Virus record (IMG/VR): IMGVR_UViG_3300030399_000080
Coordinates: 1 to 21,346 of that record
DNA length: 21,346 nucleotides
Source of the DNA: a virus
Direction: 5' to 3' (one strand)
In this document: positions 13,752 to 20,551 of the stretch, piece after piece
Numbering within the stretch: position 1 is the first letter of the stretch
Layout of the letters: each line of letters begins with the position of its first letter
The notes under the pieces: generated by a model
Seen by the model: the letters and a program-made list of their open reading frames with translations, nothing else
What the model was told of the DNA's origin: nothing
Databases searched by the model: none
Made by a program: the position numbers and the translations under genes

Positions 13752-14102
13752 ATGAAGCTTATTATTGCGGGTTCTAGAAACTTAGATCCGAACACGGCCT
13801 ACGAGTACATTAATGAGATGTGTTTTAAACTGAGGCCCTTAGAGATCGTTTCCGGTAATTCCGGCAACGTTGATGAAGCTGGGAATTTATATGCCTTCAA
13901 TATCGGCCACAAGCTCACACAATTTAATCCAGACTGGAAGCTACTGGGGAAAGCGGCGGGTCCCATCCGAAACCGCAAAATGGCGGAATACGCTGATGAA
14001 CTGCTTTTGATCTGGGATGGCGAAAGTCCGGGCTCCAAAAGCATGAAGCATGAGATGGAGAAGCTTGGTAAGCCGATTCATGAAATTATTTGTAAGAGAT
14101 AA
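13752..14102 (+). CDS. SLOG-family protein (DUF2493 / YspA, cpYpsA-related)
   Basis: The 116-aa Rossmann-like protein begins MKLIIAGSRNLD (nucleotide-binding Gly-Ser-Arg), then VSGNSGNVDEAGNLYA, GKAAGPIRNRKMAEYADELL and LIWDGESPGSKSM, which match the conserved elements of the family. In the SLOG superfamily these folds bind nucleotide ligands or process nucleotide-derived signals; the role in phages is not settled. The codon choices (GGC, GCG, AAG) look different from the neighbouring AT-leaning small genes, so it may be a more recent arrival. GAAGGAG lies before the ATG. No terminator with a T-run is visible after it. Confidence 0.78.
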   Translation: MKLIIAGSRNLDPNTAYEYINEMCFKLRPLEIVSGNSGNVDEAGNLYAFNIGHKLTQFNPDWKLLGKAAGPIRNRKMAEYADELLLIWDGESPGSKSMKHEMEKLGKPIHEIICKR

Positions 14103-14145
14103 AATCAGGTGAGATCTAAAACGTTTAGCCGTCCTTGGCTGAGGG

Positions 14146-14580
14146 TTAGTTAGCGTAGGCTAACGCACGTTTAAGTAGCTCGGCGTTGTCTATGAGAACC
14201 ATCAAGCGATTACAGCCATAGCATAGGAGCCCTCGTACCTTGCCTGTAACGTGATTATGGTCTACACAGAGTGGTCGTTTATCAGTCTCCGGGGTTTTAA
14301 AGCAGAGTTTGCATTTACCTTCTTGAATTTTTAACATCAAAATATACTGTTCTGGTTCTAAGTTATATCTTACAAGTCTCATTTTTAATGCATTTTCTGG
14401 TCTGTTTCTGTATTCACGCGCTGTATTAGCTACTACACTTTTATTTTCTGATCTCCATTTCCTTGTTCCGGATTCTTTACACTCCTTACAAATAGAGTAG
14501 TGACCATCTGTAAGATTGTTCTTATCTTTGTAGAACTGTGAGAACTCTTTATTTACTTGGCATTTATTACATGTTTTCAT
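14146..14580 (-). CDS. HNH endonuclease, endonuclease VII family, leftward with own promoter
   Basis: The 144-aa protein starts at the ATG at 14580 on the minus strand, behind GGGAG; an ATG 15 bases earlier is less likely. The N-terminal zinc module is CNKC and CKEC with the typical FSQFYKDKNNLTDGHYSIC layout. The core is YNLEPEQYILMLKIQEGKCK, LCVDHNHVTGKVRGLLCYGC and NRLMVLIDNAELL. It faces the replication genes and sits directly behind the terminator of the capsid operon with a near-consensus promoter, so it is an independent unit. It is probably a freestanding homing endonuclease. Confidence 0.88.
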   Translation of the reverse strand: MKTCNKCQVNKEFSQFYKDKNNLTDGHYSICKECKESGTRKWRSENKSVVANTAREYRNRPENALKMRLVRYNLEPEQYILMLKIQEGKCKLCFKTPETDKRPLCVDHNHVTGKVRGLLCYGCNRLMVLIDNAELLKRALAYAN

Positions 14581-14595
14581 TTTGACTCCCGTCAT

Positions 14596-14609
14596 TTAAG
14601 TTAACTTAA
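14596..14609 (-). promoter_or_regulatory. 14-base perfect palindrome over the HNH transcription start
   Basis: TTAAGTTAACTTAA is its own reverse complement. It begins at the -10 box and covers the expected start of the HNH transcript, ahead of the ribosome site. The position suits an operator bound by a dimeric repressor. Its AT-rich content makes chance more likely than for a GC-rich site. Confidence 0.4.
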
Positions 14610-14637
14610 CTATATCAAATCGGGAGCATGCTGTCAA
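14609..14637 (-). promoter_or_regulatory. Strong sigma70 promoter for the leftward HNH gene
   Basis: On the minus strand a perfect TTGACA (14637-14632) is followed by 17 bases ending TTTGA and then TATAGT (14614-14609), five of six bases matching, with a TG extended -10. It is the best promoter match in the window and lies a few bases downstream of the capsid terminator. Confidence 0.75.
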
Positions 14638-14641
14638 CAAT

Positions 14642-14665
14642 AAAAAAGGGAGCACGCTGGCTCCC
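14642..14665 (-). terminator. Rho-independent terminator of the capsid operon
   Basis: On the minus strand GGGAGC (14665-14660), loop CAGCGT, GCTCCC (14653-14648), then six T residues (14647-14642). It follows the capsid stop codon by about 28 bases and should end leftward late transcription before the HNH promoter. Confidence 0.82.
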
Positions 14666-14693
14666 ATGAAAGGCGTATTAGATCAAATTAAAC

Positions 14694-15998
14694 TCAGTCC
14701 GACAGAAGGACCCGCCCGTTCCACCCAGGAGCACTACAAATTAAATTATAGTAAGCCCCAATCCGTATTTCCAACGCATCAGCAGTTCCAACGCGAATCC
14801 CTTCAAGTCCTTCGAGGCCATACGTCAAAACGTGCGGCACCTTACCCAAACTTCGAATCTTCCATGTATCCATCTGGAGCATGAAAGCAGTCTGACTTGG
14901 ACAGCTACGGTCAGGAACAACCGTGATCGGTCCATAAGCAGCCATGATCGTGATACCAGAGAACGAGATATCTACTTCATCATGTTTGATTTGGACGTTC
15001 TGAACTTTAGCGCCCATAGATTTCAGTAAAGAACTGAAGGACGTGAAGTTCATGAAGCACATATTTGGCTCACCACCAAGTTTGGAGATAAGGTTAGCCA
15101 TGTCAATCAAGGCTTCTTCGATTGACTCGTTCGAGAAATCCTGGTATAGACCAGCGAGTCTCTGAGGACTAGCAGATCTGTTAACACCCCAGAAGTTGTC
15201 GTTTGTAGCAACTGAGGTAGGAATCCAAGCTTGGAGACCAGAAACGGCTAAATAACCGTTGTTAGTTCCAGCAGTAGTTGATAATACAGGGCTGTCACCT
15301 TGGATAACTAGGAAACTTGTAGCAGCCCAGTTAGCAGACAAAGAACTTGACAGTGTGGTGCTAGAAGTTCCGGTCAACACGCCAGTGATAAAGTTAACAC
15401 CGTTCAATTGAACGAAGTCAGCTGAGGGTGTTCCGCCGTCTGTAGCAGCAGCGACTAAAGTCATACCGTAGTCGAAGTTTACAGCAGTGTTAGGATCATT
15501 GAGGGTAATCGTTACAGTGTTATTAGCACCTGATGTAACAATCGTTCCGATACTACCACGAGAAGCAGTTCCAGACCCGAATAATTCAAAAGCCGCGTTA
15601 TTAGCGAAGTTTCTGAAACCGGTATCCATGTTAAGTTTAGCTTCATCTACGAAAGCAGCTGCATCGTGTGCAGTAGCTTCGAGTAATTCGTTAGTGATGG
15701 TGACTAATTGATAGTCACTTGCACGGTAAACGAAAAAGCTTCCTAAAGCAGGAGCGGTTTGAGAATCCTGAGCGTTTGCAAAGGTATGCGACCTACCTTG
15801 AGGAGCGCCGTACACTAAAGGAACTGGAATGTATTTACCAGCAAATCCTGAAGGGGACTCGTCTTTTGGCATAAGTGCATACATAGGGTTCTTTTTGAAT
15901 ACTAAATCCTTCATGTAGTCATCTGAGTTCGTGTATAATTCTTTTAATGCCGCGATTTGATTCGGTGCTGAGGCATATACAGCAGTTGGGGTAGCCAT
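14694..15998 (-). CDS. Major capsid protein
   Basis: The 434-aa protein has the layout of a HK97-fold phage capsid protein: a helical N terminus (ALKELYTNSDDYMKDLVFKK), YIPVPLVYGAPQGRSHTFAN, an E-loop-like region, then VTITNELLEATAHDAAAFVD with a Gly/Thr/Ser-rich insertion, and a C-terminal P-domain/A-domain segment (MCFMNFTSFSSLLKSMGAKV, VHVPDRSC-like VVPDRSC, LTYGLEGLEGIRVGTADALE). The late position beyond portal and scaffold on the same strand supports it. AAGGA lies ten bases before the ATG. No sigma70 promoter is obvious upstream on this strand; the antisense cassette separates it from the scaffold gene. A terminator follows. Confidence 0.85.
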   Translation of the reverse strand: MATPTAVYASAPNQIAALKELYTNSDDYMKDLVFKKNPMYALMPKDESPSGFAGKYIPVPLVYGAPQGRSHTFANAQDSQTAPALGSFFVYRASDYQLVTITNELLEATAHDAAAFVDEAKLNMDTGFRNFANNAAFELFGSGTASRGSIGTIVTSGANNTVTITLNDPNTAVNFDYGMTLVAAATDGGTPSADFVQLNGVNFITGVLTGTSSTTLSSSLSANWAATSFLVIQGDSPVLSTTAGTNNGYLAVSGLQAWIPTSVATNDNFWGVNRSASPQRLAGLYQDFSNESIEEALIDMANLISKLGGEPNMCFMNFTSFSSLLKSMGAKVQNVQIKHDEVDISFSGITIMAAYGPITVVPDRSCPSQTAFMLQMDTWKIRSLGKVPHVLTYGLEGLEGIRVGTADALEIRIGAYYNLICSAPGWNGRVLLSD

Positions 15999-16061
15999 CT
16001 GTTTTCCTTAGTCCTTAATGGACATAATTAAAGTAATTGTTGATTGTTTCTCACTACTTGA

Positions 16062-16074
16062 ACCGCAAAGCGGT
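16062..16074. repeat. Short inverted repeat in the capsid leader
   Basis: ACCGC-AAA-GCGGT forms a perfect five-base-pair GC-rich stem. It lies about 65 bases upstream of the capsid start on the transcribed leader. No T-run follows on either strand, so it is not a typical terminator; mRNA stabilisation or a binding site is possible. The surrounding 16000-16167 stretch holds no gene. Confidence 0.4.
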
Positions 16075-16131
16075 GCGTGCCCGTTGGCTTGTCTTTACTT
16101 TTTGTGACTACTTAATAGGTATTGGATCTTT

Positions 16132-16149
16132 CACCTATACCTATAGGTG
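16132..16149. promoter_or_regulatory. Inverted repeat, possible operator between capsid gene and cassette
   Basis: CACCTATA (16132-16139) and TATAGGTG (16142-16149) are perfect inverted arms of eight bases around CC. The site lies 18 bases upstream of the cassette promoter's -35 box and in the leader of the opposite-strand capsid gene, which is where a regulator of either could bind. Confidence 0.5.
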
Positions 16150-16167
16150 TGTGGATGGATAAATTAC

Positions 16168-16195
16168 TTGACTTATAATCTTAATGTGATAATAT
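16168..16195 (+). promoter_or_regulatory. Sigma70-type promoter of the inverted cassette
   Basis: TTGACT (16168-16173), a 16-base spacer ending TGA, and TAATAT (16190-16195). The arrangement matches the endolysin promoter at 2509-2536 (same -35, same spacing, same extended TGA). It drives rightward transcription against the late operon. Confidence 0.6.
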
Positions 16196-16227
16196 ACAGT
16201 ATATTGCTCGGACCTTGGAGGACGCCG

Positions 16228-16271
16228 ATGAAATGTCCCCTACTTTAACCAGTTTGAAAGTGAGTTTATGA
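16228..16271 (+). CDS. Leader micro-ORFs behind a strong ribosome site
   Basis: GGAGG (16217-16221) precedes ATG 16228, which encodes six residues (MKCPLL), and a shifted ATG 16233, which encodes MSPTLTSLKVSL and ends overlapping the next gene's start (ATGA at 16268-16271). The layout looks like a leader that couples ribosomes to the first cassette gene, which has only a weak site of its own. Expression is not proven. Confidence 0.3.
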
Positions 16272-16420
16272 CAAAGAGGCAGGTAGATAAAATTATTTGT
16301 GATTGGTCCATGGCGACCGGACATTCTTTCACCGAAGAAGAACTTAACTCTTTGGTTGATATTTTAGCAGAAGATAAGGAGCCAGCTTGTGAAGTATCGC
16401 AAGAAACCAGTAGTCATTGA
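16268..16420 (+). CDS. Hypothetical protein, 50 aa
   Basis: ATG 16268 is coupled to the leader. The protein begins MTKRQVDKIICDWSMATGHS and contains an acidic helix (FTEEELNSLVDILAEDKEP). It overlaps the next gene by 32 bases in another frame. No family is recognised. Confidence 0.45.
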   Translation: MTKRQVDKIICDWSMATGHSFTEEELNSLVDILAEDKEPACEVSQETSSH

Positions 16421-16661
16421 GGCTATGCAATTTGACGGTTCAAAAGGTGTCGCTAACGATATTTTGAAATGGGCAGGTCCCGAGTGTGGAATCGAAATGC
16501 GATACACAAGCTTAATTGATCACCCATGCATACTTGTTATTCAGACATTAGAAGGTGAGATGAGAGCCTTGAAAGACGATTATGTAATTCGAGGAATTAA
16601 AGGCGAGTTCTACCCATGCAAAGAAGCTATTTTTGAACAGACTTACGAAAAGGTTGATTAA
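16389..16661 (+). CDS. Conserved phage protein of the 'GDYVIRGIKGEFYPCK' type, 90 aa
   Basis: GTG 16389 starts MKYRKKPVVIEAMQFDGSKG. The C-terminal half reads IQTLEGEMRALKDDYVIRGI followed by KGEFYPCKEAIFEQTYEKV. This combination is common in small proteins of phages and prophages of many hosts, with no settled function. Its presence as an early-type accessory gene supports reading the cassette as imported. The gene ends inside the repeat TTAACCAAATAGG. Confidence 0.72.
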   Translation: MKYRKKPVVIEAMQFDGSKGVANDILKWAGPECGIEMRYTSLIDHPCILVIQTLEGEMRALKDDYVIRGIKGEFYPCKEAIFEQTYEKVD

Positions 16662-16817
16662 CCAAATAGGATTTATATGGAATGGGAATTAGAAATTAAA
16701 GTGAATTTGAAATGGTTCGCACTAGCCAGAAAAAAAGATAAGTTTTATACCGGCGGAAAGCGCTGGTATTTTTTGCATAATTTTGATGGCTGCTGGAAAC
16801 ACTTTTAACCAAATAGG
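16658..16817 (+). repeat. Two copies of TTAACCAAATAGG at gene ends
   Basis: The 13-base sequence occurs at 16658-16670 and 16805-16817. Each copy contains the TAA stop of the gene before it and ends in AGG close to the next ATG, so it acts as a ready-made junction of stop codon and ribosome site. Confidence 0.75.
16677..16808 (+). CDS. Small aromatic-rich protein, 43 aa
   Basis: ATG 16677 follows AGGATTT. The sequence MEWELEIKVNLKWFALARKK then DKFYTGGKRWYFLHNFDGCW is rich in Trp, Phe and Lys and has no membrane helix; a short beta-hairpin protein is plausible. It lies between the two copies of the 13-base junction repeat. Confidence 0.45.
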   Translation: MEWELEIKVNLKWFALARKKDKFYTGGKRWYFLHNFDGCWKHF

Positions 16818-16823
16818 CTCAGG

Positions 16824-16904
16824 ATGAGAACGATTGAACAAGAGATTAGACCGCGATGGACTTATGACGTGACAGAATTTAACACAGGTGATATACCTGT
16901 TTGA
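16824..16904 (+). CDS. Very small protein, 26 aa
   Basis: ATG 16824 after CAGG encodes MRTIEQEIRPRWTYDVTEFN and ends TGDIPV; the last codons are read from the first copy of the ACACAGGTGATATACC repeat. It may be a remnant of a longer gene whose conserved NTGDIPV stretch survives. Confidence 0.3.
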   Translation: MRTIEQEIRPRWTYDVTEFNTGDIPV

Positions 16905-16916
16905 AAGTAGGAATAA

Positions 16917-17294
16917 ATGGGTTTTAGTTGCACTATAAAATCTAACGGAAAAGACATTACTGCGTTTGAAAAAGGACCTATCCATCATAAACTTTTAGAC
17001 CTTGGACCAAATGGAGGTAGCGCTACTGACGCTCCATACCGAGTGTCAGACTTCCGTGATGTTGTTTCAAATTGTGTTTACGGCGATAGATTAAAAGAAG
17101 CTGCTCAAGACGCCTTTCGACAAATGCAGGCAATGGCAAAGGCTAATCTTGATTCTTTAAAAGAAGAAAAACATTGTGAAACATGTGTTTGTGAACTTAA
17201 AGAAACAAAACCTGAATGGTGGGACGCGGAATCACTGAAAGCCCTGTTAGCCATAGATCCAAAAACAATAACCTATATGCATGGCGGTTATTAA
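16917..17294 (+). CDS. Hypothetical protein, 125 aa
   Basis: ATG 16917 follows TAGGAATAA. The N terminus (MGFSCTIKSNGKDITAFEKG) resembles a small beta-rich domain; the middle is helical (LKEAAQDAFRQMQAMAKANL), followed by HCETCVCELKETKPEWWDAE, a cysteine-rich linker that may bind metal. It is the largest gene of the cassette. No family is assigned. Confidence 0.62.
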   Translation: MGFSCTIKSNGKDITAFEKGPIHHKLLDLGPNGGSATDAPYRVSDFRDVVSNCVYGDRLKEAAQDAFRQMQAMAKANLDSLKEEKHCETCVCELKETKPEWWDAESLKALLAIDPKTITYMHGGY

Positions 17295-17338
17295 TGATTA
17301 ACACAGGTTGCAAACCTTTATTAAAGGATGAGAAGTGA
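17294..17338 (+). CDS. Tiny peptide ORF, 14 aa
   Basis: ATG 17294 overlaps the previous TAA (TAATG) and encodes MINTGCKPLLKDEK over the second intergenic repeat; its TGA overlaps the next GTG. No good ribosome site of its own; reinitiation from the previous gene is the only plausible route. Doubtful as a protein. Confidence 0.2.
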   Translation: MINTGCKPLLKDEK

Positions 17339-17499
17339 ACGAAGAAACTGAAAAATTGATATGTTTGGCGGATGAACTTTTAGAAAGCTTTTTCCAATAT
17401 ATAGAAAAAGGTAATAAGTATAGTTCTGAAAAGGGCCTTGGCCTTGCTATCACCGAAGATATAAATTCGGCAATAGCACATATGAGGGAATTAGAATGA
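17335..17499 (+). CDS. Hypothetical helical protein, 54 aa
   Basis: GTG 17335 has AAGGATGAG a few bases upstream. The protein MNEETEKLICLADELLESFF with GLGLAITEDINSAIAHMREL at its end looks all-helical and acidic. Its stop overlaps ATG 17496, which opens a nine-residue frame (MIYTGDIPE) on the third repeat copy. Confidence 0.5.
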   Translation: MNEETEKLICLADELLESFFQYIEKGNKYSSEKGLGLAITEDINSAIAHMRELE

Positions 17500-17526
17500 T
17501 TTACACAGGTGATATACCAGAATAAA

Positions 17527-17601
17527 TGGTTGCGCGGGAGTGAGTTCCACACTCCGATGTCCAGGTTATGAGCCTGACGAGCCAGTCTTGCTCCATCCGC
17601 A
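17527..17601 (-). tRNA. Initiator tRNA-Met-like sequence (anticodon CAT), degenerate
   Basis: On the minus strand 75 bases read as a tRNA ending in encoded CCA. The D-stem is GAGC/GCTC, and the anticodon loop CTCATAA (CAT at 17570-17568) sits on a CAGG/CCTG stem, with a GAGTG/CACTC T-stem. The stretch from the D-arm through the anticodon follows bacterial tRNA-fMet. Defects: the 5' acceptor strand (TGCGGA) is one base short of the 3' strand (CCGCGCA), the D-loop is short, and the T-loop reads TGGAACT instead of the TTC-containing form. It is either a decayed tRNA or a tRNA-like element. It lies just after the scaffold gene on the same strand, at the edge of the opposite-strand cassette. Confidence 0.55.
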
Positions 17602-17609
17602 CAAATAAT

Positions 17610-18578
17610 CTATTTCAATTCTCGTTTAAAAGCAAGTATTGCGCGTTCACGAGTAGTCAACGGCCTCGTAGTCTGGGTAACACGGTTTGTGAGTGTTGGT
17701 GACTTACCCTGTACTTGAGCAGGTGCAGCGGCTTTTGGTGCTGCAGGTCTTTGAGGATTTAACTTAGACTGGATTTTCTTAAGTCTTGTCAACCCTAAAG
17801 CTTTTTCTGTAAGATAGTCTTCGATCTCACGTGCTGCTTCTTCAGTGTCCAAAACAATTCCTTCTTCTTTCCAAACTTTCTCGATATAGCTGGTGACAGA
17901 CTTCTGTGCATCACTTGCTTTGATTGTTTCGAACTCCGGATTGTTGTTAACTAACTGGTCTACGTTTCTTTGGATAGTTTTAAGAGCAGATTGATAGTTA
18001 TTGGTTGCTTCTGCTTCTTGACGTTTGATAGATTCCTGTTGTTCACGTTCAAGTCTCAGGATTTTGTCTGACAGAGTCTTAAGCATCTGGGACTCAGGTC
18101 CAGGTTGGTTTAGCAATGCTTGGGTTATCTGGTCTTGTGTAAATCCTTGGTCAACTAAATACCCTACAGGATCTAGTTTCATGCGCTCTTGACGTTCGGA
18201 CTCTTGAGTCTTAGATTGTTCTTCTCTAGTTTTATACTGCGCGAGTTCAGCGGCTTCTGCACGTGCTTGTGCTAATGCTGATTCAGATTCCCGAATCTTA
18301 TTACGCATGGCTTTTTCCCGCTGGATAATAGCGCGCATACGCTCTTCGTCTTGCATAGTCTTAGCAGACTTTTGTGCAGGTGGTTTGATCTCAGGTTTAG
18401 CTTCGACTTCGGGGACTGATGTAGGTGCTGGTACGTAACCTTGTGGTGGTAGTTCTTTAGCTGGTGTTACACTACCTTCTGACGAGATCGTGACTGGACT
18501 GAAACGGACTTTTTGGGTTTGTGCGACTACTTCATTCGTGGGCTGGCCAATATTATTGGCTAATGTGACTAATGGCAT
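17610..18578 (-). CDS. Scaffolding protein
   Basis: The 322-aa protein lies between portal and capsid genes on the late strand. It has a Pro-rich N terminus, a long charged helix with coiled-coil character (residues 75-130 and 165-220, rich in Glu, Gln, Arg and Ala), LDPVGYLVDQGFTQDQITQA in the middle, and a basic C-terminal helix (TTRERAILAFKRELK). A short, positively charged C-terminal helix is how scaffolds of P22/T7-type phages bind the capsid protein. The ATG at 18578 has AGGAG upstream. The 62-base gap to the portal gene has a five-pair stem (AGGCT/AGCCT at 18618-18634) but no gene. Confidence 0.8.
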   Translation of the reverse strand: MPLVTLANNIGQPTNEVVAQTQKVRFSPVTISSEGSVTPAKELPPQGYVPAPTSVPEVEAKPEIKPPAQKSAKTMQDEERMRAIIQREKAMRNKIRESESALAQARAEAAELAQYKTREEQSKTQESERQERMKLDPVGYLVDQGFTQDQITQALLNQPGPESQMLKTLSDKILRLEREQQESIKRQEAEATNNYQSALKTIQRNVDQLVNNNPEFETIKASDAQKSVTSYIEKVWKEEGIVLDTEEAAREIEDYLTEKALGLTRLKKIQSKLNPQRPAAPKAAAPAQVQGKSPTLTNRVTQTTRPLTTRERAILAFKRELK

Positions 18579-18640
18579 GCGTTACTCCTGGTAAAAATTA
18601 CTTCGTGGTATGATCTTAGGCTCATACCTAGCCTTAAAAA

Positions 18641-20551
18641 CTAAGCGGCTTGTCCTGTGTTAGCATTAGGAACTAAATTAGACTGCGGAAGTGGTGCAGC
18701 AGTAGCCTGTGGAGGATTTCCCGGTGCTGCAGGCATTGTGGGCGGCATAGCAGCAGCTTTAAGCGTTTGGATTGCTATAAAATAATCCCTAAGCATCTGT
18801 GCTTTGTCTTCGTCTAGTTTACATTGCATATACAAGTTATAGTATTCAACCACACGTTGATTAGCTATAGTGAGATCGGTAAAAGTGTCCGGTGGAACGT
18901 ATTTACCTTCTTCAACTATCAAGTCTAACTGTTGTAGCACGCGTTCTTCAGCGGCATTTGCTAGTTTTTGGTCTGAATCCAAGTCAGGGAAGTCTAGTAA
19001 CCTACGGCCCTCAGCAATACTGACCATACCTGACTGGATCATCTCGGTGACTTTTTGGAGTCTGCCGGACGGATCTTTTGGGAGACTTGAGATCGTAAAA
19101 CACTGGATTACAAAGTCGTCTTTGATCAGATCGATACTTGGGAGGTCTATTTTCTTTGTACCGTTTTTCGTTGGATAAACAGTTTGATAACTGCCTTCGC
19201 GTTTACAGATTTCTTTAGCGAGGTCGATTATCTGATACGCGAGGTCTGTATAGAACTGTTCATACCGTTTTGAAAACGCTGCAAATCTGTCACTCTGGAG
19301 GTTGTCATACGATCTAATGGCTTCGCCTGAGTCTAACCCCGCAGGTTTCTGTGCAGATGCAGACAACGCGGACACACCACACTGGCGATATCCGTATTCT
19401 ATTAACTTGTCCAGCCGTTCGTATAACTCAGGAGCTACACAAGGGGGTGTTTCGTAGATAGGTTTAGTACCACGGAATTTTACGATAGTACCAATCCTAG
19501 AATCTAAATGTGAGTTAACGACTTTACTACCTTCTTCTACGAATACTTTAGGAACACCGATGATGTTAATCGATTCGTCAATAGTGATCATTAACTTGTT
19601 AATGTTAGTCTGTGTACCCATCAATTGTTCAGGGATACCTTGACCCCAAGCGCCTAGTGGACGTTTAGAATAATGCATAAACACATAAGGGAATGTTTTT
19701 TTGTTCCAGGGTTCTTTTAACAGCTCACATTCACTACAGGCTATCATACGTATACCGTCTTTAGCTTTTTTACCTGACTTAAGATGATAGCCTTCTACAA
19801 CCATGACCTGATCTGAAATCGTAGGATCGCCTCCATCATGAGTCGGATACGCCTGCATTGCAACTAATAACTCAGCTTTTTTTTCTGGAAACAGGTCGAT
19901 AAGAACACTGCGTTCAATCAGACAGAATTCAAACATCTGTCTTGGCTTGTTATACATAGCATCGTTTTCATCAAACAGTAATTCAGTAAGTATCTTCCGT
20001 TCTAGAGCTACACGGTTGTCATCGTCTTCGTGGACTTTAATAATTCCTGTGCCGAAAATCATTGCATCTCTGAGGATTTCTTCTCCGAGTTCGTATGCAC
20101 CGGTTTGATATAACTCACCATTGATAAACGTGTTTAACTGTTTAGCTAGATTACGTTCTTTATAATCAGCACCATCAGTCAAGAATACAGGTTTAGGGCG
20201 TGACTGAGTAATTCTCGAGTGCAGAGTGTCTACACAACTCAGGATGATGTTGCATGTGCTACGATCACTTGGTAACTGGGAGTTTATAGACATTTTATTA
20301 AGGTTACTACCAACAAATCCGAACAGCGGCATGTTACTATACAGACGGCAGAATAAATTACTTTGACGGTATCTATACTGTTGCTTCTCCTTCAAAAATG
20401 AAGCTGTACCAATGAAACCATTCAATCGCTGTTGTTTGTCAGTCTCTTTCCACCAAGAACTTATGCCTTGAGAATTCTTAGTAGCCTTAGTACGAGTTTT
20501 AGCAGTGATTACTGAATTACTTTTTGTGTCTGTCTTGATGATGGTAGGCAC
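18641..20551 (-). CDS. Portal protein
   Basis: The 636-aa protein is the size of podovirus-type portals. Recognisable parts are ADYKERNLAKQLNTFINGEL, LRDAMIFGTGIIKVHEDDDN, FPYVFMHYSKRPLGAWGQGI followed by PEQLMGTQTNINKL, and the helix with GLDSGEAIRSYDNLQSDRFA; the C terminus is Pro/Ala/Gln-rich. Portals form the dodecamer through which DNA enters the head and on which the tail is built. The start is GTG 20551, immediately after the stop of the upstream gene whose last codons (GAGGTA) provide the ribosome site. Confidence 0.88.
   Translation of the reverse strand: MPTIIKTDTKSNSVITAKTRTKATKNSQGISSWWKETDKQQRLNGFIGTASFLKEKQQYRYRQSNLFCRLYSNMPLFGFVGSNLNKMSINSQLPSDRSTCNIILSCVDTLHSRITQSRPKPVFLTDGADYKERNLAKQLNTFINGELYQTGAYELGEEILRDAMIFGTGIIKVHEDDDNRVALERKILTELLFDENDAMYNKPRQMFEFCLIERSVLIDLFPEKKAELLVAMQAYPTHDGGDPTISDQVMVVEGYHLKSGKKAKDGIRMIACSECELLKEPWNKKTFPYVFMHYSKRPLGAWGQGIPEQLMGTQTNINKLMITIDESINIIGVPKVFVEEGSKVVNSHLDSRIGTIVKFRGTKPIYETPPCVAPELYERLDKLIEYGYRQCGVSALSASAQKPAGLDSGEAIRSYDNLQSDRFAAFSKRYEQFYTDLAYQIIDLAKEICKREGSYQTVYPTKNGTKKIDLPSIDLIKDDFVIQCFTISSLPKDPSGRLQKVTEMIQSGMVSIAEGRRLLDFPDLDSDQKLANAAEERVLQQLDLIVEEGKYVPPDTFTDLTIANQRVVEYYNLYMQCKLDEDKAQMLRDYFIAIQTLKAAAMPPTMPAAPGNPPQATAAPLPQSNLVPNANTGQAA

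Larger units (their letters stand above)
16879..17519 (+). repeat. Three intergenic copies of an ACACAGGT...ACC hairpin repeat
   Basis: Copies lie at 16879-16899, 17298-17317 and 17500-17519. The first and third share ACACAGGTGATATACC exactly; the second keeps ACACAGGT but has AGGTT-GCA-AACCT. Each contains a small inverted repeat (CAGGT/ACCTG in the first). All three also encode a similar peptide in one frame: NTGDIPV, MINTGCKP and MIYTGDIPE. They sit at gene junctions. Confidence 0.65.

Noticed and set aside
14130-14165. Bidirectional terminator between the SLOG and HNH genes
   Set aside because: GTTAGC-GTAG-GCTAAC (14149-14164) is a neat hairpin, but it lies within the HNH coding end and no T-run follows on either strand.
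16130-16150. A T7-type phage promoter (CTATAGG core)
   Set aside because: The bases CTATAGG are explained by an inverted repeat, there is no second copy elsewhere in the window with a common upstream block, and no phage RNA polymerase gene is visible.
16658-17519. CRISPR array
   Set aside because: The repeats are few, unevenly spaced, separated by genes rather than uniform spacers, and no cas genes are present.
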